From NCBI GenBank assembly GCA_023101885.1, contig JALPQD010000242.1, positions 682,001 through 746,000 of the forward strand: 64,000 bases of DNA, read 5' to 3'. This stretch comes from Typhlomys cinereus. Its lineage: Eukaryota; Chordata; Mammalia; Rodentia; Platacanthomyidae. The notes under the pieces were generated by a model. The model saw only the letters and a list, made by a program, of their open reading frames with translations. It was not told the origin of the DNA and made no database searches. This document shows, piece after piece, positions 48,481 to 62,300 of this stretch. The first letter of the stretch is position 1, and each line of letters begins with the position of its first letter. Position numbers and translations under genes: made by a program.

Positions 48481-49210
48481 CTCCATGCCTACACGTGGTG
48501 GCAGCAATAGCACAGCTAGTCAAGGATGCCAATAAGCTAACTCAGGTACAAGAGCTCCAGGTGACTACCCCTCATGCCATTGAAGGGATACTGAAACAGC
48601 CTCCCAATAGCTGGCTCAGCAATGCTAGGATGACTCACTACCAAACACTGCTTCTAAACCCAAGCAAAATAACTTTCCTGGCACCATTTGCCATCAACCC
48701 GGCCACTCTGCTCCTGGACCCTGACCTGGCTGCCTCAGGGCACAATTGCCTCGAGATCCTGCACCAGCTCCATGGAATAAGACCTGACCTCCTAGATCAA
48801 CCCCTCAGGGATGCCAGTGTAACCTGGTTTATGGATGGAAGCAGCTGCATCACAAATGGAATAAGGTATGTGGGACTGGCCGTGGTTGGGGAGGAAAATT
48901 TTATCTGGGCATCTACCCTCCCAGTCGGAACATCAGCACAGACAGCTGAGTTTATAGCCTTGACTTAAGCCCTGACTATGGGACAGGACAAAAAATTAAA
49001 CATGTACACAGACAGCTGGTATGCTTTTGCAACTGCCCACTTACATGGGGTCATATATCAAGAGAGGGAAGCTGAAGGTAAAACTATTAAAAATGAAGAA
49101 GAGATCCTATCTCTCTTATGAGCCCTGTAGTTATCAAAAAGGCTGGCTATCATACACTGTCCAGGTCACCAGAGAGGGGATGACCCCATGGCAAAAGGAA
49201 ATCACTTGAC
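48480..49210 (+). pseudogene. pol: RNase H domain (pol remnant)
   Basis: It contains WFMDGSSCITNGIRYVGLAV (first acidic residue, ~48827-48880), AQTAEFIALT (second, ~48935-48965) and, after a stop at 48966-48968, [15 protein letters not shown] (third, ~49005-49045) in the continuing frame. These are the ordered catalytic acids of gammaretroviral RNase H, which removes RNA from RNA-DNA hybrids. Stops and a frameshift near 49040-49120 break it. Confidence 0.85.
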
Positions 49211-50400
49211 CAATAAAGCTGTAAGAGAAGTGTCCATGCAGACCCCCCACATATTACTGGTTGTTCTCCCAGACCCAGGGGATCCCAAGCTACCAGATAG
49301 CTTCAAATACTCTCCAGAGGAGATTGACTAGGCCAAAAGTTTGCCTATGTCCCAGTTTCATGAGGACAAGTGGTATACTCGAGATGGGAAGCTGATCCTC
49401 CTTAGGGAACTGGGAGACAAGATGCTCTCAAAGATCCACCAGGCCACACATGGGAGCCCAGAAGAGCAAGACTCATTGTGAATGTTGAATTTAAAAATTC
49501 AAAATGCGGACATTAAGATGGAAAAGTTAGTTTCCCAGTGCAAAGCCTACCAGATGACTAATGCTACAAGAAACCCTAAGGTCCCTGGCAACCGACTGCA
49601 AGGAACATCACCAGGAAAATATTGGGAAGTCGATTTCGCAGAGGTCAAGCCAGGCAAGTATGGATACCAATACCTGCTGGTGTTCATAGACACCTTTTCA
49701 GGATGGACTGAGGCAATTCCAACCAAGGGAGAAACTGCCACCATAGTGGCCAAGAAACTGCTAGAGGACATCCTACCAAGATATGGTCTCCTTCAGATGA
49801 AAGGGACAGACAATAGACCAGCCTTCATTTCTAAGGTAAGTCAGGGACTAGCCACTGTTTTGGGGATTGATTGGAAATTACATTGTGACTACCATCCCCA
49901 GAGTTCATGACAGGTAGAGAGGATGAATAGAACCCTAAATGAGACCCTCACTAAATTAACCATGGAGACTAGCTGAGACTTGATATCTCTCCTTCCCCAT
50001 GCCCTCTTTCGGGTTAGGAACTCACCCTATCAGATGGGGCTCACTCTCTTTGAGATTATGTTTTGGAAGGACACCCCTCATTCTTCCCAGTTTGCAGTCC
50101 CAGGCACTTACTGAATTCAATGACTCACAGCTCCTCACAGACTTAAAGAGTGGTCTGTGTTCCCATAAGCAGATATGGCCTAAGTTGCATGCTCTCTATG
50201 AGACAGGACTATGTCTGGAGCCACACAAATTCTGTCCTGGGGACTGAATCTATGTCAAGCGACACTGACAAGGAACTCTCGAACCATGGACCATATATGG
50301 TTCTCCTGACTACTCCCACTGCCTTCAAAGTCGATGGTGCGAACATCTGAATCCATTACACCCACGCCAAGAGTGCAGACCCGCTGAAAAGCGACCTAGA
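49210..50400 (+). pseudogene. pol: Integrase of outer provirus
   Basis: A zinc-binding N-terminus is partly kept (KIHQATHGS at about 49432; CKAY near 49540, where the second cysteine of CxxC is lost). The core frame 49482-49910 holds the first catalytic Asp (49632-49634 in WEVDFAEV) and the second (49809-49811 in GTDNRPAF). A TGA at 49908-49910 falls three codons before the catalytic Glu codon (49917-49919). The C-terminal region runs on in several frames to ~50400. Structure and motifs are gammaretroviral (MLV/FeLV type). It follows RNase H directly. Confidence 0.85.
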
Positions 50401-50444
50401 CAATTCAGCAGGATCAGGAGGACCAGAGGACCCACTTTTTGAGA

Positions 50445-52190
50445 TATGGAAGGCAGAAAAACACCCCCAGAATACATGCAAGCTAATACCGCGCCACATT
50501 TGACACTGCTCATTATGCTCTACATTGACTCTGTGGGAGGGAGGCAAACACACACCATTCAACCTCACCTGTGAAGTGTACAATATGGCTACCTAAGAGG
50601 TCCTAAACTGAACTTCTAAGGTGGCTCCCTTCTAGACTTGATTTCCTGACATAGAATTTGATTTTGGGACATTTCTGCAGCTGCAACAATCAGATGAAGT
50701 GACTCAAAAACATTGGTTTTATGTGTGCTCCAGATATATCTCTGGTCCACAACAGACACTAAATTGTGGAAGGGCAGATGATTACTATTGTGGGTCTTGG
50801 GACTGCATGTCAACTCAAAAAGGATGACCTAATCACCTTAAAACAAAACGTTCCTATTTCACAAAGCAAGTGCAGGAAGTCCCCTGCATGCCAGTCAGTA
50901 GTTCTTTCCCTAGCAGGAGCCCAATTTTCACCTTTCACCAGAACTGAGGGGCATTGTAATCCAGTTAAAATAATCTTTACCCAGAAAGGCAAGGCAGATA
51001 CCCGCTGGCAGGGAGGTCTAGCCTGGAGAGTCAGAATTTACAATTACAATCACATGTCTTACTGAGATACAGGGGGCTCTTCTCTATTAGATTAAGGGTT
51101 GCCACTATTGCCTCAACCTCTGTGGGTCTTAATAAAGTACTGGCCCCCATAGCTAAGCCCTCTCCTAAACCCAAATCTAAACCCACCCTTTCCTTGACAC
51201 CTCCCACTGATACTCCATCCCCTTGAACTCCCTTCTCTCCATCCCCCATTCCTCTTCAGTTTACCAAATTTCCTTCCCCTCCTGAAACACCTTATGATTT
51301 TCACTGTCCCAAAGTTACTATTTTCTAAATGCTACTCGACCTGACATGACACAGTTTTGCTGGTCATGATACGATATCCAGCCCCCCTTTTATGAAGGAA
51401 TAGCAGTAACTAGAAACTACTTTATCTCTACAGACCAAGATAGCTGTAGGTCGCAACAGAAAGGGGGGATCCAACTCACTATACAGGAAATCTCTGGCCG
51501 CAGCGAGATCACCATGTGCCCTGGTCATGGTGGACTTGCACCACTGGCTTAACTCCTTGTTTCCATGGACAGGTACTAAATCAGACCAATGGATTCTGTG
51601 TTCTGGTAAACCTGTTCCCCCATGTCACCTACCATACAGACCAGGAAATGATGGTGAGATATTCATTCCCAGGACAAGGGAGAAGAGACAAAAGTGAGTT
51701 AGCCACTGCACTGACCCTAAAAATGCTCATAGGTTTGGGATTGGCAGGAGCTGGAACTGGGATTTCCTCATTAGTTCTGCAACGCACTAGATACAATAGT
51801 TTGTGGGGAGCCATTGACTTTGACATAGAAAGACTAGAAGCTTCTATTGCTTACTTTAAAACTTCCTTAGTTTCACTATCAGAGATGGTGCTTCAGAACC
51901 ATATGGGCTTAGACCTCTTCTTTTTACAACAAGGAAGCCTTTGTGCTGCCTTAAATGAGGAATGTTGGTTTTGTGCTGACCATATGGGTTTGGTGCAACA
52001 ATCATAACCCAAGTTAGGGAGGGCTTAGAAAAAAGAAGACGAGCAAGGGAAAAATAGCAGAAATGGTTTGAAAACCATCTTCAACACCTCCACCTTGTTA
52101 ACACCCTGGTGATTGGGCTGATGGATCCTCTGGTCATCTTCCTACGGCTGTTTACATTTGAGCTGTGCATACTAAACAATTTGATAGCCT
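50445..52190 (+). pseudogene. env: env of outer gammaretrovirus-like provirus
   Basis: The surface subunit is heavily degraded. It includes an H-T-P-F-N-L-T-like stretch near 50550, a proline-rich hinge near 51170-51260, and a CWLC-type motif reduced to CWS-stop near 51358. PPFYEGIAV follows at ~51383-51410. The 51516-52007 frame keeps the end of the surface subunit, a degenerate cleavage site (GRRDKS, ~51675), a fusion peptide (MLIGLGLAGAGTGISSL), a heptad region, the immunosuppressive-type helix (~51893-51940) and CX6C followed by W instead of the second C. A membrane-spanning segment is recognisable to ~52190 after more stops. Confidence 0.85.
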
Positions 52191-52343
52191 TTGTAAAGAA
52201 CAGGATTGACTGTACAGCTTATGGTCTTGTGGACGCAGTACACTCCTGTCTCAACAGGAGTTCCTCAGGAATATGCTCAGACACATGAATATAATGATAT
52301 CATGTTTCCCCAAGCCCCATGATTGGGCCTTGAAGTTTCTTAA

Positions 52344-52654
52344 ATTTTTATTATTATTATTATTATTATTATTTATTCAAGTGTGTACATGTGTGTGTGT
52401 ATGTGCTCACTCGCGCGTGTGTGTATGTGTGTGTCTGTGTCTGTGTATGTGTAGAACCACGGACGAATTCGCGAACCACCATGGACGCCTCCATCTCCTT
52501 CTGCCCTGGGATTCACAGGCTCTGCCCTACCAGGACCAGAAGCGCAGGCCGCCCCCGCTTCCGCCTGGCATCTATACGTGGGATCTGGGATCCGAACTCG
52601 GGACCTTCCACCAGCAAAGCGGAGGCTTAACCCCTGAGCCACCTCTCCAGCCCA
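52344..52654 (-). mobile_element. B2-like tRNA-derived SINE, ~311 bp
   Basis: Flanked by an exact 17-bp duplication, GCCTTGAAGTTTCTTAA, at 52327-52343 and 52655-52671. On the minus strand it starts GGGCTGGAGAGGTGGCTCAG, with pol III A-box (TGGCTCAGGGGTT) and B-box (GAGTTCGGATCC). It then has the same central domain as the copy at 2779-3073, a CA/CACA tract (52380-52452) and a (TAA)n-type tail. It sits between the gamma env and the 3' LTR and is the most recent insertion into that provirus. Confidence 0.9.
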
Positions 52655-52681
52655 GCCTTGAAGTTTCTTAAGATGAGGGAA

Positions 52682-53360
52682 TGAGAAACTTCAAAGACAG
52701 GAAAAGAAAAACTGTAAACAAGCTGGCTCTGAGAATACTATTCCTGGAAAATCTATAGAAAGGCCCAACTAAGAGACAAAGCAGGGAGACTTACACAAAC
52801 GAAGCTGTTAAAAACAACAAAAACAAAAACCCAGATGCTGGGGCCTTAGGTAAGGGGCGGAGAAGGGCCCAGATGTCCAGATGCCTAGATAAGTAACTGA
52901 TTCAAAGAGATTTATGGTAACTGTCGAGGACAGTGATGACTGATATAATTCTTAAGGTTTCCAGTTTCCTGTTTAACCAAAATGTAATTTGTGACCAATC
53001 CCTTCAGCCCTGTAGAAGAAACCACCCAGACCAATTTCAAATTGTATAAAAAAATACCTAAAAATCTCAAGTTGGGGCTCCACTTTGCCTACTGCGTTGG
53101 GTGCTGTGTGAGTCCTTGCTTAAGCTCATAATTAATAAAAATCCCTCTTGTACTTGCAACAGAACTGGTTCTTGGGTGTTCTTCAGAAATTAGGACTCTG
53201 GGCACAACATATTGGTGGCCTGCATGAGGATCTGAGGGACCCCCAGATCCCTATCTGGAGGGATCTTAGCTAGCCAGTAAGTTTCTCATTCCTCACGAAA
53301 GATTCTGTTTAACTGTTCTTGTTGGTGTCTGTGTTTTATTCTGCTTTTTATCCCTTTACA
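52682..53360 (+). repeat. 3' LTR of gammaretrovirus-like provirus
   Basis: Starts TGAGAAACTT, ten bases after the SINE duplication. It is homologous to 36297-36936 and carries the 42 bp missing there (53096-53137), overlapping AATAAA at 53134-53139. A TATA-like TATAAAA is at about 53045. It ends near TTTACA (53360), after which the satellite resumes. Confidence 0.85.
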
Positions 53361-56300
53361 GGACCTCACTATGACATTACAGGCTCACCTCTAAAATCAT
53401 TGCCCAACTGTGACATCACAGCATTAAGTCTGATGCTATAGCCTCACTGTTTCATTGCAGCCTCACTACGACATCACAGGGTCACCTCTGAAATCATAGC
53501 CTTAATGCAGCATCACACTTTCATACTGATATCCTGCCTGGCTTCACTATCGTACCTTATCACTGACCTCACAGATTCACTGAAACATGACAGCCTCCCT
53601 ATGACAACAGTGTCGCTATTGACATCACAATTTTAATGTGACCTCACAACTTCCACAGTGACATCAAAACCTCACAGTGACAACACAGCATCATTGTGAC
53701 ATCACAGCCATTTCATGCCATCAAAGCTCACTATGACATAGAGCTTCACCTCTGATATCAAAGCTTCACTGTGGCATCACAGCCTCAGTTTGACATGATA
53801 AACTCACTGTGGTATTAGAGCCTCACCAGTGACAATAGAGCATCACCAATGATAGTCTCCCTATGAAAGCACAGTCACTATTGACATCACAATTTCACTA
53901 TGATATCACAACCTTAGTATGACATCACAGCCACACTGTGCCAGCACAGCCTCACCACTGATACAACAGGCTCACTGTGATATGAGAGCCTCACCAGTGA
54001 CACCACAGTCTCATAGTGACATCACAGCTTCACAGTGATATGACAGCGTCACTATGGCATTATAGCCTCATTTCTGACATCACAGCCTCACTGTGACATG
54101 ACAGGCTATCTATTGAAGTCATAGTATCAGTGACACCATGGATATCCTGCCTATTCTTGCTATAACACCATAGCCTCATCCCTAACATCTCAGTCTCACA
54201 GTCACATTATAGGCTCAACAGTGAAACCACAGACTTGTTGTGGCATCATGCTTTACCAGTAACATCACAGCTTCACTTTGACATTTCAGGCACATCACTC
54301 ACCACAGCCTCACTTCTGACTCACAGCCTAACCACTGAAATCTCAGCCGAACTGTGATGTCATAGTCAACCATCACTGATATCAGAGCCTCACTGTGATA
54401 TCACAACCTCACAGTAACATTACCACCTCACAGTAACTTCACACACACTCCTCTGACATCACAGCTTCAGTGTGTCTGTGCAGCCTCTCCACTGACGTCC
54501 TAACATCACTGTGAAGTGCAAACATCTCCCCTGAATACACAGCCTCACTGAAATCTCATAGAATCAGCCCTGACATCAGAGCCTCAATGTGGCACCAGAG
54601 CCTCACAGTGACCTCACAAACTACCCACTGACACTACAGGCTCGTTTGTTACATCATAACCTTATTGTGACATCAGTCTTGCCACTGACATCACAGCCTC
54701 ACTGTGACATCACAGTTTCCAGAATGATATCACTTCACAGTGAGATGACAACCCACAGTGACATACAATCTTCACAGTGACATCACAGCCTCATTGTGAC
54801 ATTATGGCCTCAGCAGTGACAGTACAGCCTCACCTTTGACATCTGGATTGCCAATAACATTAGTCAGAACATTGACATGACTGCCACAGAAGGGACAACA
54901 CAGTTTTTGACATCACTAGTGTCACTAACAAGTAATACGTTTACATCTGACATCAAAGCCTTACCAGTAGCATTATAGACTCATTATGACGTCTTTCTCA
55001 CCACTTACATTCCAGCCTTATTGCATCATCATACCCTCACAAGTGACATTACAGCTTCATTGTGACACAGCCTCACGGTGCCATAACAAACTCAGTGTGA
55101 CATCAGCCTTGCCACTGACATAACAGCCTTACTGTGACCTCATAGCCTCCATCATGACATTAACAACTCCCAGTGATGTCATGGGCTCATGGTGATACCA
55201 CAGCCACGCAGTGGCATCAAGCTTCACAGTGGCATTACAGTCTAATAGTGACATCATAGCCTGCCCACTGAAACCACAGGCTCACCTGTTACATCATAGG
55301 CTCATTGTGGCATCAGTCTTACCAATGACATCACAGTCTGACTGTGATATCACATCCTCAACAGTGATAGCACAGCCTCACCTGTAACATCAGGGTTGCC
55401 ACTGACATTAATCAGAACACTGAGATCATTGCCATACTAGTGACAACAGAGCCTTTGACATCACAGCCTCACCAGTGTCAGTGTCACATAATTGGATCAC
55501 TGCTGACATCATAGCCTGAGCAGTTACATCATAGACTCACTATGAGTTCGTTCTCACCACTGACATTCCCGCCTTATTGTGACATCACACCTTCACCAGT
55601 AACATCACAGTCTCATTATGACATTGCAGCATCACCACTCACATCATAGACTCCCTGTGACATCAGCCTTGCCACTGACCTCACAGCCTCTGTGACCTCA
55701 CAGTCTCTACCGTGATATCACCAGCTTTCTGTGACATGGCGGGCTCATGGTAACACCACAGACATATGGTGGCATCACAGCCTCACCATGACCTCACAAT
55801 CTTCACACTGACACCACAGGGTCATGTATTACATTATAGGCCTAATGTAGCATCAGTCTTACCAATGAGATCGCAGACTCACTGTGACATCACAGCTTTA
55901 TCAGTGACAGCAAAGCCTGACCTGTGACATATACATTGCCACACTGACATCACTGCTACACCAGTGGCAACACAACCTTTAAGGTTACAGCCTCACTAGG
56001 GTCATTGTCATGTAATAGGTTCACCACTAATATCAGAGCCTCACCAGTGACATCATAGACTCACTAGGACATCTTTCTCACCACTGACATTCCCACCTTA
56101 TTGTGACATCACAACTTCACCAGTGGCATCACAGGATCATTATGATATTAGCCTCATCACTAATATCACAGCCTAATCGTGCCCTCCAAAACTCTCCAAT
56201 GACATCATAACATCATGTGTCATCAAAGCCTGACAGTGACATCAAAGACTTGCAGTGTGCTGTGACATCACAGCCTCACCACTGATAGTACAAGCTCACC

Positions 56301-59300
56301 GTGATGTCACAGCCTCAACAGGGACACCACAGCCTCATTATGACATCATAACCTCACTGTGGCATCACAGCCAGACCAGTTATATAACATCGTCAATGCA
56401 ACATCTCAGCTTAATTTCTCACAACAGTCTCACTTGTGAAATCACAGCTTAACCACTGAACTCACAGCGTACTGTGACATCACAGCCTCACTGTGACATC
56501 ACAGCCTCACCACAGGAATCCTACCTAGCCTTACTATGACACCACAGCCACACCACAGTTAGCACAGGTTCACAGTGACCTGACCACATAAGCAGTGTCA
56601 TCATACCCTTTGACATCATAAAGAGAGACAACAAAGCCTCATATGTTACATCACTGCCTCATTGTGACACCAATTTTCCCACAGATATCACAGCCTCACA
56701 TTGACCTCACAGCCTCATTGTGACCTCACCGTCTAACCTATTACAACATAGACTCACCAGTTACATTATAGCCTCATGGTGAAATAACCTTCGCTACTGA
56801 CATCACATTTTCCACAGTGACCTCACTCCTCATTGTGACATCATGACATCTCTCTTTGATGTCACAGTCTCAGTGACATCATAGTTTCTGATATCACAGC
56901 CTCTCTTGTGACATCATAGACTCATTATGACATCTTTCTCACCACTGACTTGCAACGAGTCTCATTTCAGACTTGTAAAGTCACACGTTCATCAGTAACA
57001 TCACAGCCTCATTATGCCATCAAAATGTCTTCAGTGACATCACAGCCTCACTGTTCCATGAAAACCTCTCCAGTGCCATCACAACATCACTGTGTCATCA
57101 GAGCCTCATTGTAACATCATAGTCAAACTTTGTGCTCACCACCTCACTGTGACCTCACAAACTCCTTGATATCACCCTTACCTTTGACATAACAATCTCA
57201 TGGTGACATCACATACAAACCTCTGACATAGACTCACTGTGACATCACAGCCTCAATGTGACATAACACTACCACCACTGACATCATAGTCTTACTGGAA
57301 CATCAGCCTTGCCACTGACATTACACTCTCAATGTGATCTCACAGCCTCAACCATGACATCACCAACACCCTGTGACACATGGGCTCATGGTGACACCAC
57401 AGCCACACGGTGACATCAAAGCCCCACAGTGGCATCACAGTTTCACCATTGACATGACAGCCTAACTCTGACATCATTTACTCATTGTGATATCACAGCC
57501 TAACCACTGACATCACATCCTCACTATGACATCACAGACTTAACTCTGAAATCACAGCCTCAATGCAACATCACGCCCTCATCACTGACATCCTACCTAT
57601 CCTCACTATGGCACCATAGCCTCACCAGTGACTTCATAGGCCCACTGAAATCATTGAAATATGACAGCCTTCGTATGACACCACAGTGTTGCTCTTTTTT
57701 TTTTTTCTCGCTGTAATAGCATGAGGTTTTATTTAACGACGTGCCGGGCCACAGTGTTGCTCTTGACATCACAACCTCACTGTGACATCACAGCCTTATT
57801 GTGACATCACAGGCATACCGTGCCTTCAAAGCATTACTGTGACATAAAGCTTCATCTCTGACATCATACCCTCACTGAAACATCACATTCAGTTCATCAC
57901 AATAAACTTACTGTGCCATTAGAGCCTCACCAGGGAAAATACATCCTCACCAATAACATAGTCTCTCTGTGAAAGCACAGTCACTACTGGCTTCAAAACC
58001 TCACTGATAAATTACAACCCCACTGTGACATTTCGGCCACACAATAGCAGCACAGCCTTACTGTAACATCACAAGCTCACCACTGACGTGATGGTCTCAC
58101 AGTGACATCACAGCCTCATTTCTAACATCACAGACTCACTGTCACATAACAATCTAAACTCTGAAATCATTGCATCAGTGATACCATGGACATTCTGCTT
58201 AACCTCACTATGACACCACAGACTCATCACTGATATCTAACACTCACAGTCACATGACAGCCTCAACCGTGACACCACAGCCTCGCTGTGGTATAACAGC
58301 CTCAACGGCAACATGCCAGACTCACTGTGACATCTCAACCTGATCACTGATATCATCCTCACTTCTGACATCACAGCTACCACTAAAATCTCAGCTGAAC
58401 TGTGATGTCATAGTCTATCACCACTGATATCACTGCCTCACTGTGATATCACAACCTCATGTTAACATCACAGCCTCACAATGACATCACAGCTTCTCCA
58501 CTGACATCACAGCCTCTCCACTAACATCACAGCTCTCCACTAACATCACAGCCTCTCCACTGACATCACAACCTCAGTGTGATGGCACAGCCTCATCACT
58601 GATGTCCTAAACTCAATGGGAAATCCAAGCATCAACCCTGACATCACAGCCTCACTGATATCTAGCAAAATCAGCCCTGGTATCCGAGCCTCACTGTGTC
58701 ATCTCTGTCTCACAACCTGCCAACTGACACCACAGTCTCACCTGTTACATCATACCCTCATTGTGACATCAGTCATATCACTGTGAAGTCCAAGCATCAC
58801 CCATTACATCACAACCTCACTGACATCTCAGAGAATAAGCCATACTATGCCATCAAAGCATCACTGTGATATAAAGCTTCACTCTGACATCATAGCCTCA
58901 CAGCCTCAGTTTGAAAGTAAACTCAATATGACATTAAAGCTTTATCAGTGACAATACAGCCTCACCAATGACAGTCTCCCTGGGAAAGCACAGTCACTAC
59001 TGACATCAAAACTCCACTGTGACATCATGACTTCACTGTGACATCACAGCCCACTGTGTCAACACAGTCTGACATCAGAGCTTGACTGTTACAATCACAG
59101 CCTCATGGTGACATTACAACCACACTGTGACATCCTAGCCTCACACTGGTATCCTACTAAGCCTTGACATGATACCGCAGCCTCACCACAGATAGCACAG
59201 GCTCACAGTGCCTTGATAGCCTCAGCAGTGACATCATAGCCTTTGAAATCATAAACAGTGACAACAGAGCCTCACATGTTACATTATTGCCTCATTGTGG

Positions 59301-62300
59301 CATCAATCTTCCCAAGATATCACAGCCTCACAGTGACCTCACAGCCTTAGTGTGACCTCACAGAGTAATCTGTTAAATCATAAACTCAACTGTTACATCA
59401 TAGTATCATGGTGACATCAGGTTTGCCAATAGCATCACATCTTTCACCTCTTCACAGTAATATCACAGCCTCACTATGGCATTAGCTTCATTTCTGATAT
59501 CACAGCCTCACAATGACATCACAGCCTCACCTCTGACATCATAACCTCATTGTGACATCACAGCCTCATCATTGGCATCACAGCCTCCCTGTGACATAAC
59601 AGGTTAACGTCTGATATCATAGAATCAGTGACACCATGGACATCCTGCCTAGCCTCGCTATGAAACCACACCTTCATCACTGACATCTCAGGCTCACAGA
59701 CACTTGACAGCTTCAACAGTGACCCCACCACCATGCTGTGGCATCAGAGCCTCACCACTAATATCCCAGTCTCGCTGTGACATCTCAGTCTCATCACTGA
59801 CATCAGCCTCACTTCTGACATCACAGATTAATGACTCAAATCTCAGCCGAACTGAGATGTCATAGTCTATCACCACTGACATCATAGCCTCACTGTGATA
59901 TCACAACCCACTGTAACATCACTGCCCCACATTGGCATCACATCCTCTCCTGTGACACAGCCTCAGTGTGACTGCACATCCTCATCACTGACATCCTAAA
60001 CTCATTGGGAAATCCAACCATTACTCCTGATATCACAGCCTTACTGATATTCAAGAAACAGCCCCGATATAAGAGTCTTACTGTGACATCACATCCTCAC
60101 AATGATCTCACAATTTACCCACTGACACCACAAGCTCACCTCTTACATTGTATGCTCATTGTGACATCAGTCTTGCCACTGACATCACAGCCTCACTGTG
60201 ACATTGAACTTCCAGAGTAATGTCACTTCATGGTGACATGACAGCCCACAGTGACATACAACCTTCACAGTGATATCAAGACTCAGCGTGACATCGAGGC
60301 TTCACCAGTGACAGCACAGCCTCACCTGTGACATGAGTGTTGCCACTGACATTAGTCAGAACACTGACATCACTGCAACACCAGTGACAAAGCCTTTGAC
60401 ATCACAGTCTAACCAGTGTCACTGTCACATAATAGGTTCACCACTGATATCAGAGCGTCACAAGGGACATCATAGACTCACTATGATATCTTTCTCACTA
60501 CTGACATTCCAGCCTTATTGTGATATCTCAACTTAACCAGTGACATCACAGCCTCATTGTGACATCAGCTTCACCACTAACATCACAATCTCACTGTGCC
60601 ATCCAAACCTCTCATTGTGACATCAGAGTCTCACTGTGACATCATAGACACAATGTGTTCTCACAACTTCACCGTGACATTACAACTTGACAGTGCTATC
60701 ACATCCTTAGTGTGACATCACAAACTCCCAGTGACATCAGCCTTCACACTGTCATAACAGCCTCATGGTGATATCACATACACACCTCTAACATAGCCTC
60801 ACTGTGACATCACAGACTCAATGTGACATCACATCATCACCACTGACATCATACCCTCACTGTGACATCAGCCTTGCCACTGATATCACAGTCTGACTGA
60901 CCTCACAGCATCCACCATGACATTACTAACTCCCTGTGACATCACAGTCTCTCACAGAGTCACCACACCACACAGTGACATCAAAGCCTCATGGTGGCAA
61001 CACAGCCTCACCAGTGACATGCCAGCCTCATTGTGACATCATACCCTCATCACTCACACCAGCCTCATTCTGATATCACAGCTTAACCACTGAAATTACA
61101 TCCTTATTGTGATGCCATAGTCTCGCTCCAAAGACATCTCAGACTCACTGTGATATCACGGCATCACTGATGACAACACAGCCTCACTGTGATATCTCAG
61201 CCTCACCTCTGAGGTTATAGCCTCACTGTGACATGACAGCCTCACTATCACATCACAGGCTCACCTCTCAAATCATTGCCCAAATGGGACATCACAGCAT
61301 CGACTCTGATGTTACAGCCTCACTGTTTCATCACAGCTGCACTATGACATCACAGGCTCACCTCTGAAATCATAACCTCTATGCAACATTGCACCCTCAT
61401 CACTGACATCTTACCTAGCCTCATAATGGCACCACAGCCTCACCATTGACCTCACAGGCTCAATGAAACATAACATCCTCCCTGTAACACCTCAGTGTCG
61501 TTATTGACATCTCACTGTGACAACACAACTTTCCCAGTGACATCTCAACCTCACAGTGACATCACAGCCTCATTGTGACATCAAAGCCATACTGTTCTTT
61601 GACATAAAGTGTCACCTCTAACATCAGAGCCTCACTGTGACATCACAGTCTCAGTTTGACACAATAAACTCATGGTGACATAAGAGGCTCACCAGTGACA
61701 ATACAGCCTCACCAATGACAGTATCCCTGTGAAAGCACATATGGACATCACAACCTCATTGTGAAATCACAATTTCACTGTGACAGCACAGCCTCACTGT
61801 GATATCACAGCCTCACCTCTGATAGGATAGGCTCACCGTGATATCATAGCCTCACCAGGGACACAACAGCTTCCTGGTAACATCACAACATCTCTGTGGT
61901 ATTACATCCTCATAAGTTATATCGCATTGTCAATACAACAGCTCTACCTCATCTCTCACATCAATCTCACTTCTGAAATCACTGACCTTACAGCTGTACT
62001 GTGACATCACAGACTCATGGTGACATCACAGCCAGAATATGACATCATAGAATTACCACTGGTAGCCTACCTAGCCTTGTCATGACACCACAGTCTCACC
62101 GCAGACAGCTCAGGCTCATAGTGCCATGACAGCCTCAGTAGTGACATCATAGCCTTTGACATCATAAACAGTGACACCACAGAGTCACATGTTATGTCAC
62201 TGGCTCATTGTGACATCAATCTTCCCACAGATATCACAGCCTTACAGTCACCTCACACCCTCACTGCAACCTCACAGTCTAACCTGTGACATCATAGACT

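Larger units (their letters stand above)
36297..53360 (+). mobile_element. Gammaretrovirus-like provirus, interrupted by a second provirus
   Basis: The LTR-gag-pol-env-LTR order is retained: 5' LTR, gag with an N-terminal MGQN and a PPPY motif, a protease tail, RT split at 38877/47908, RNase H, integrase, env with a gamma-type transmembrane subunit, a B2-like SINE (52344-52654) and the 3' LTR. Without the 9-kb insert and the SINE the element is ~7.7 kb. The flanks AACC (36293-36296) and GACC (53362-53365) suggest a 4-bp duplication with one change. Stops and frameshifts occur in every gene, so it cannot be functional. Confidence 0.9.
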
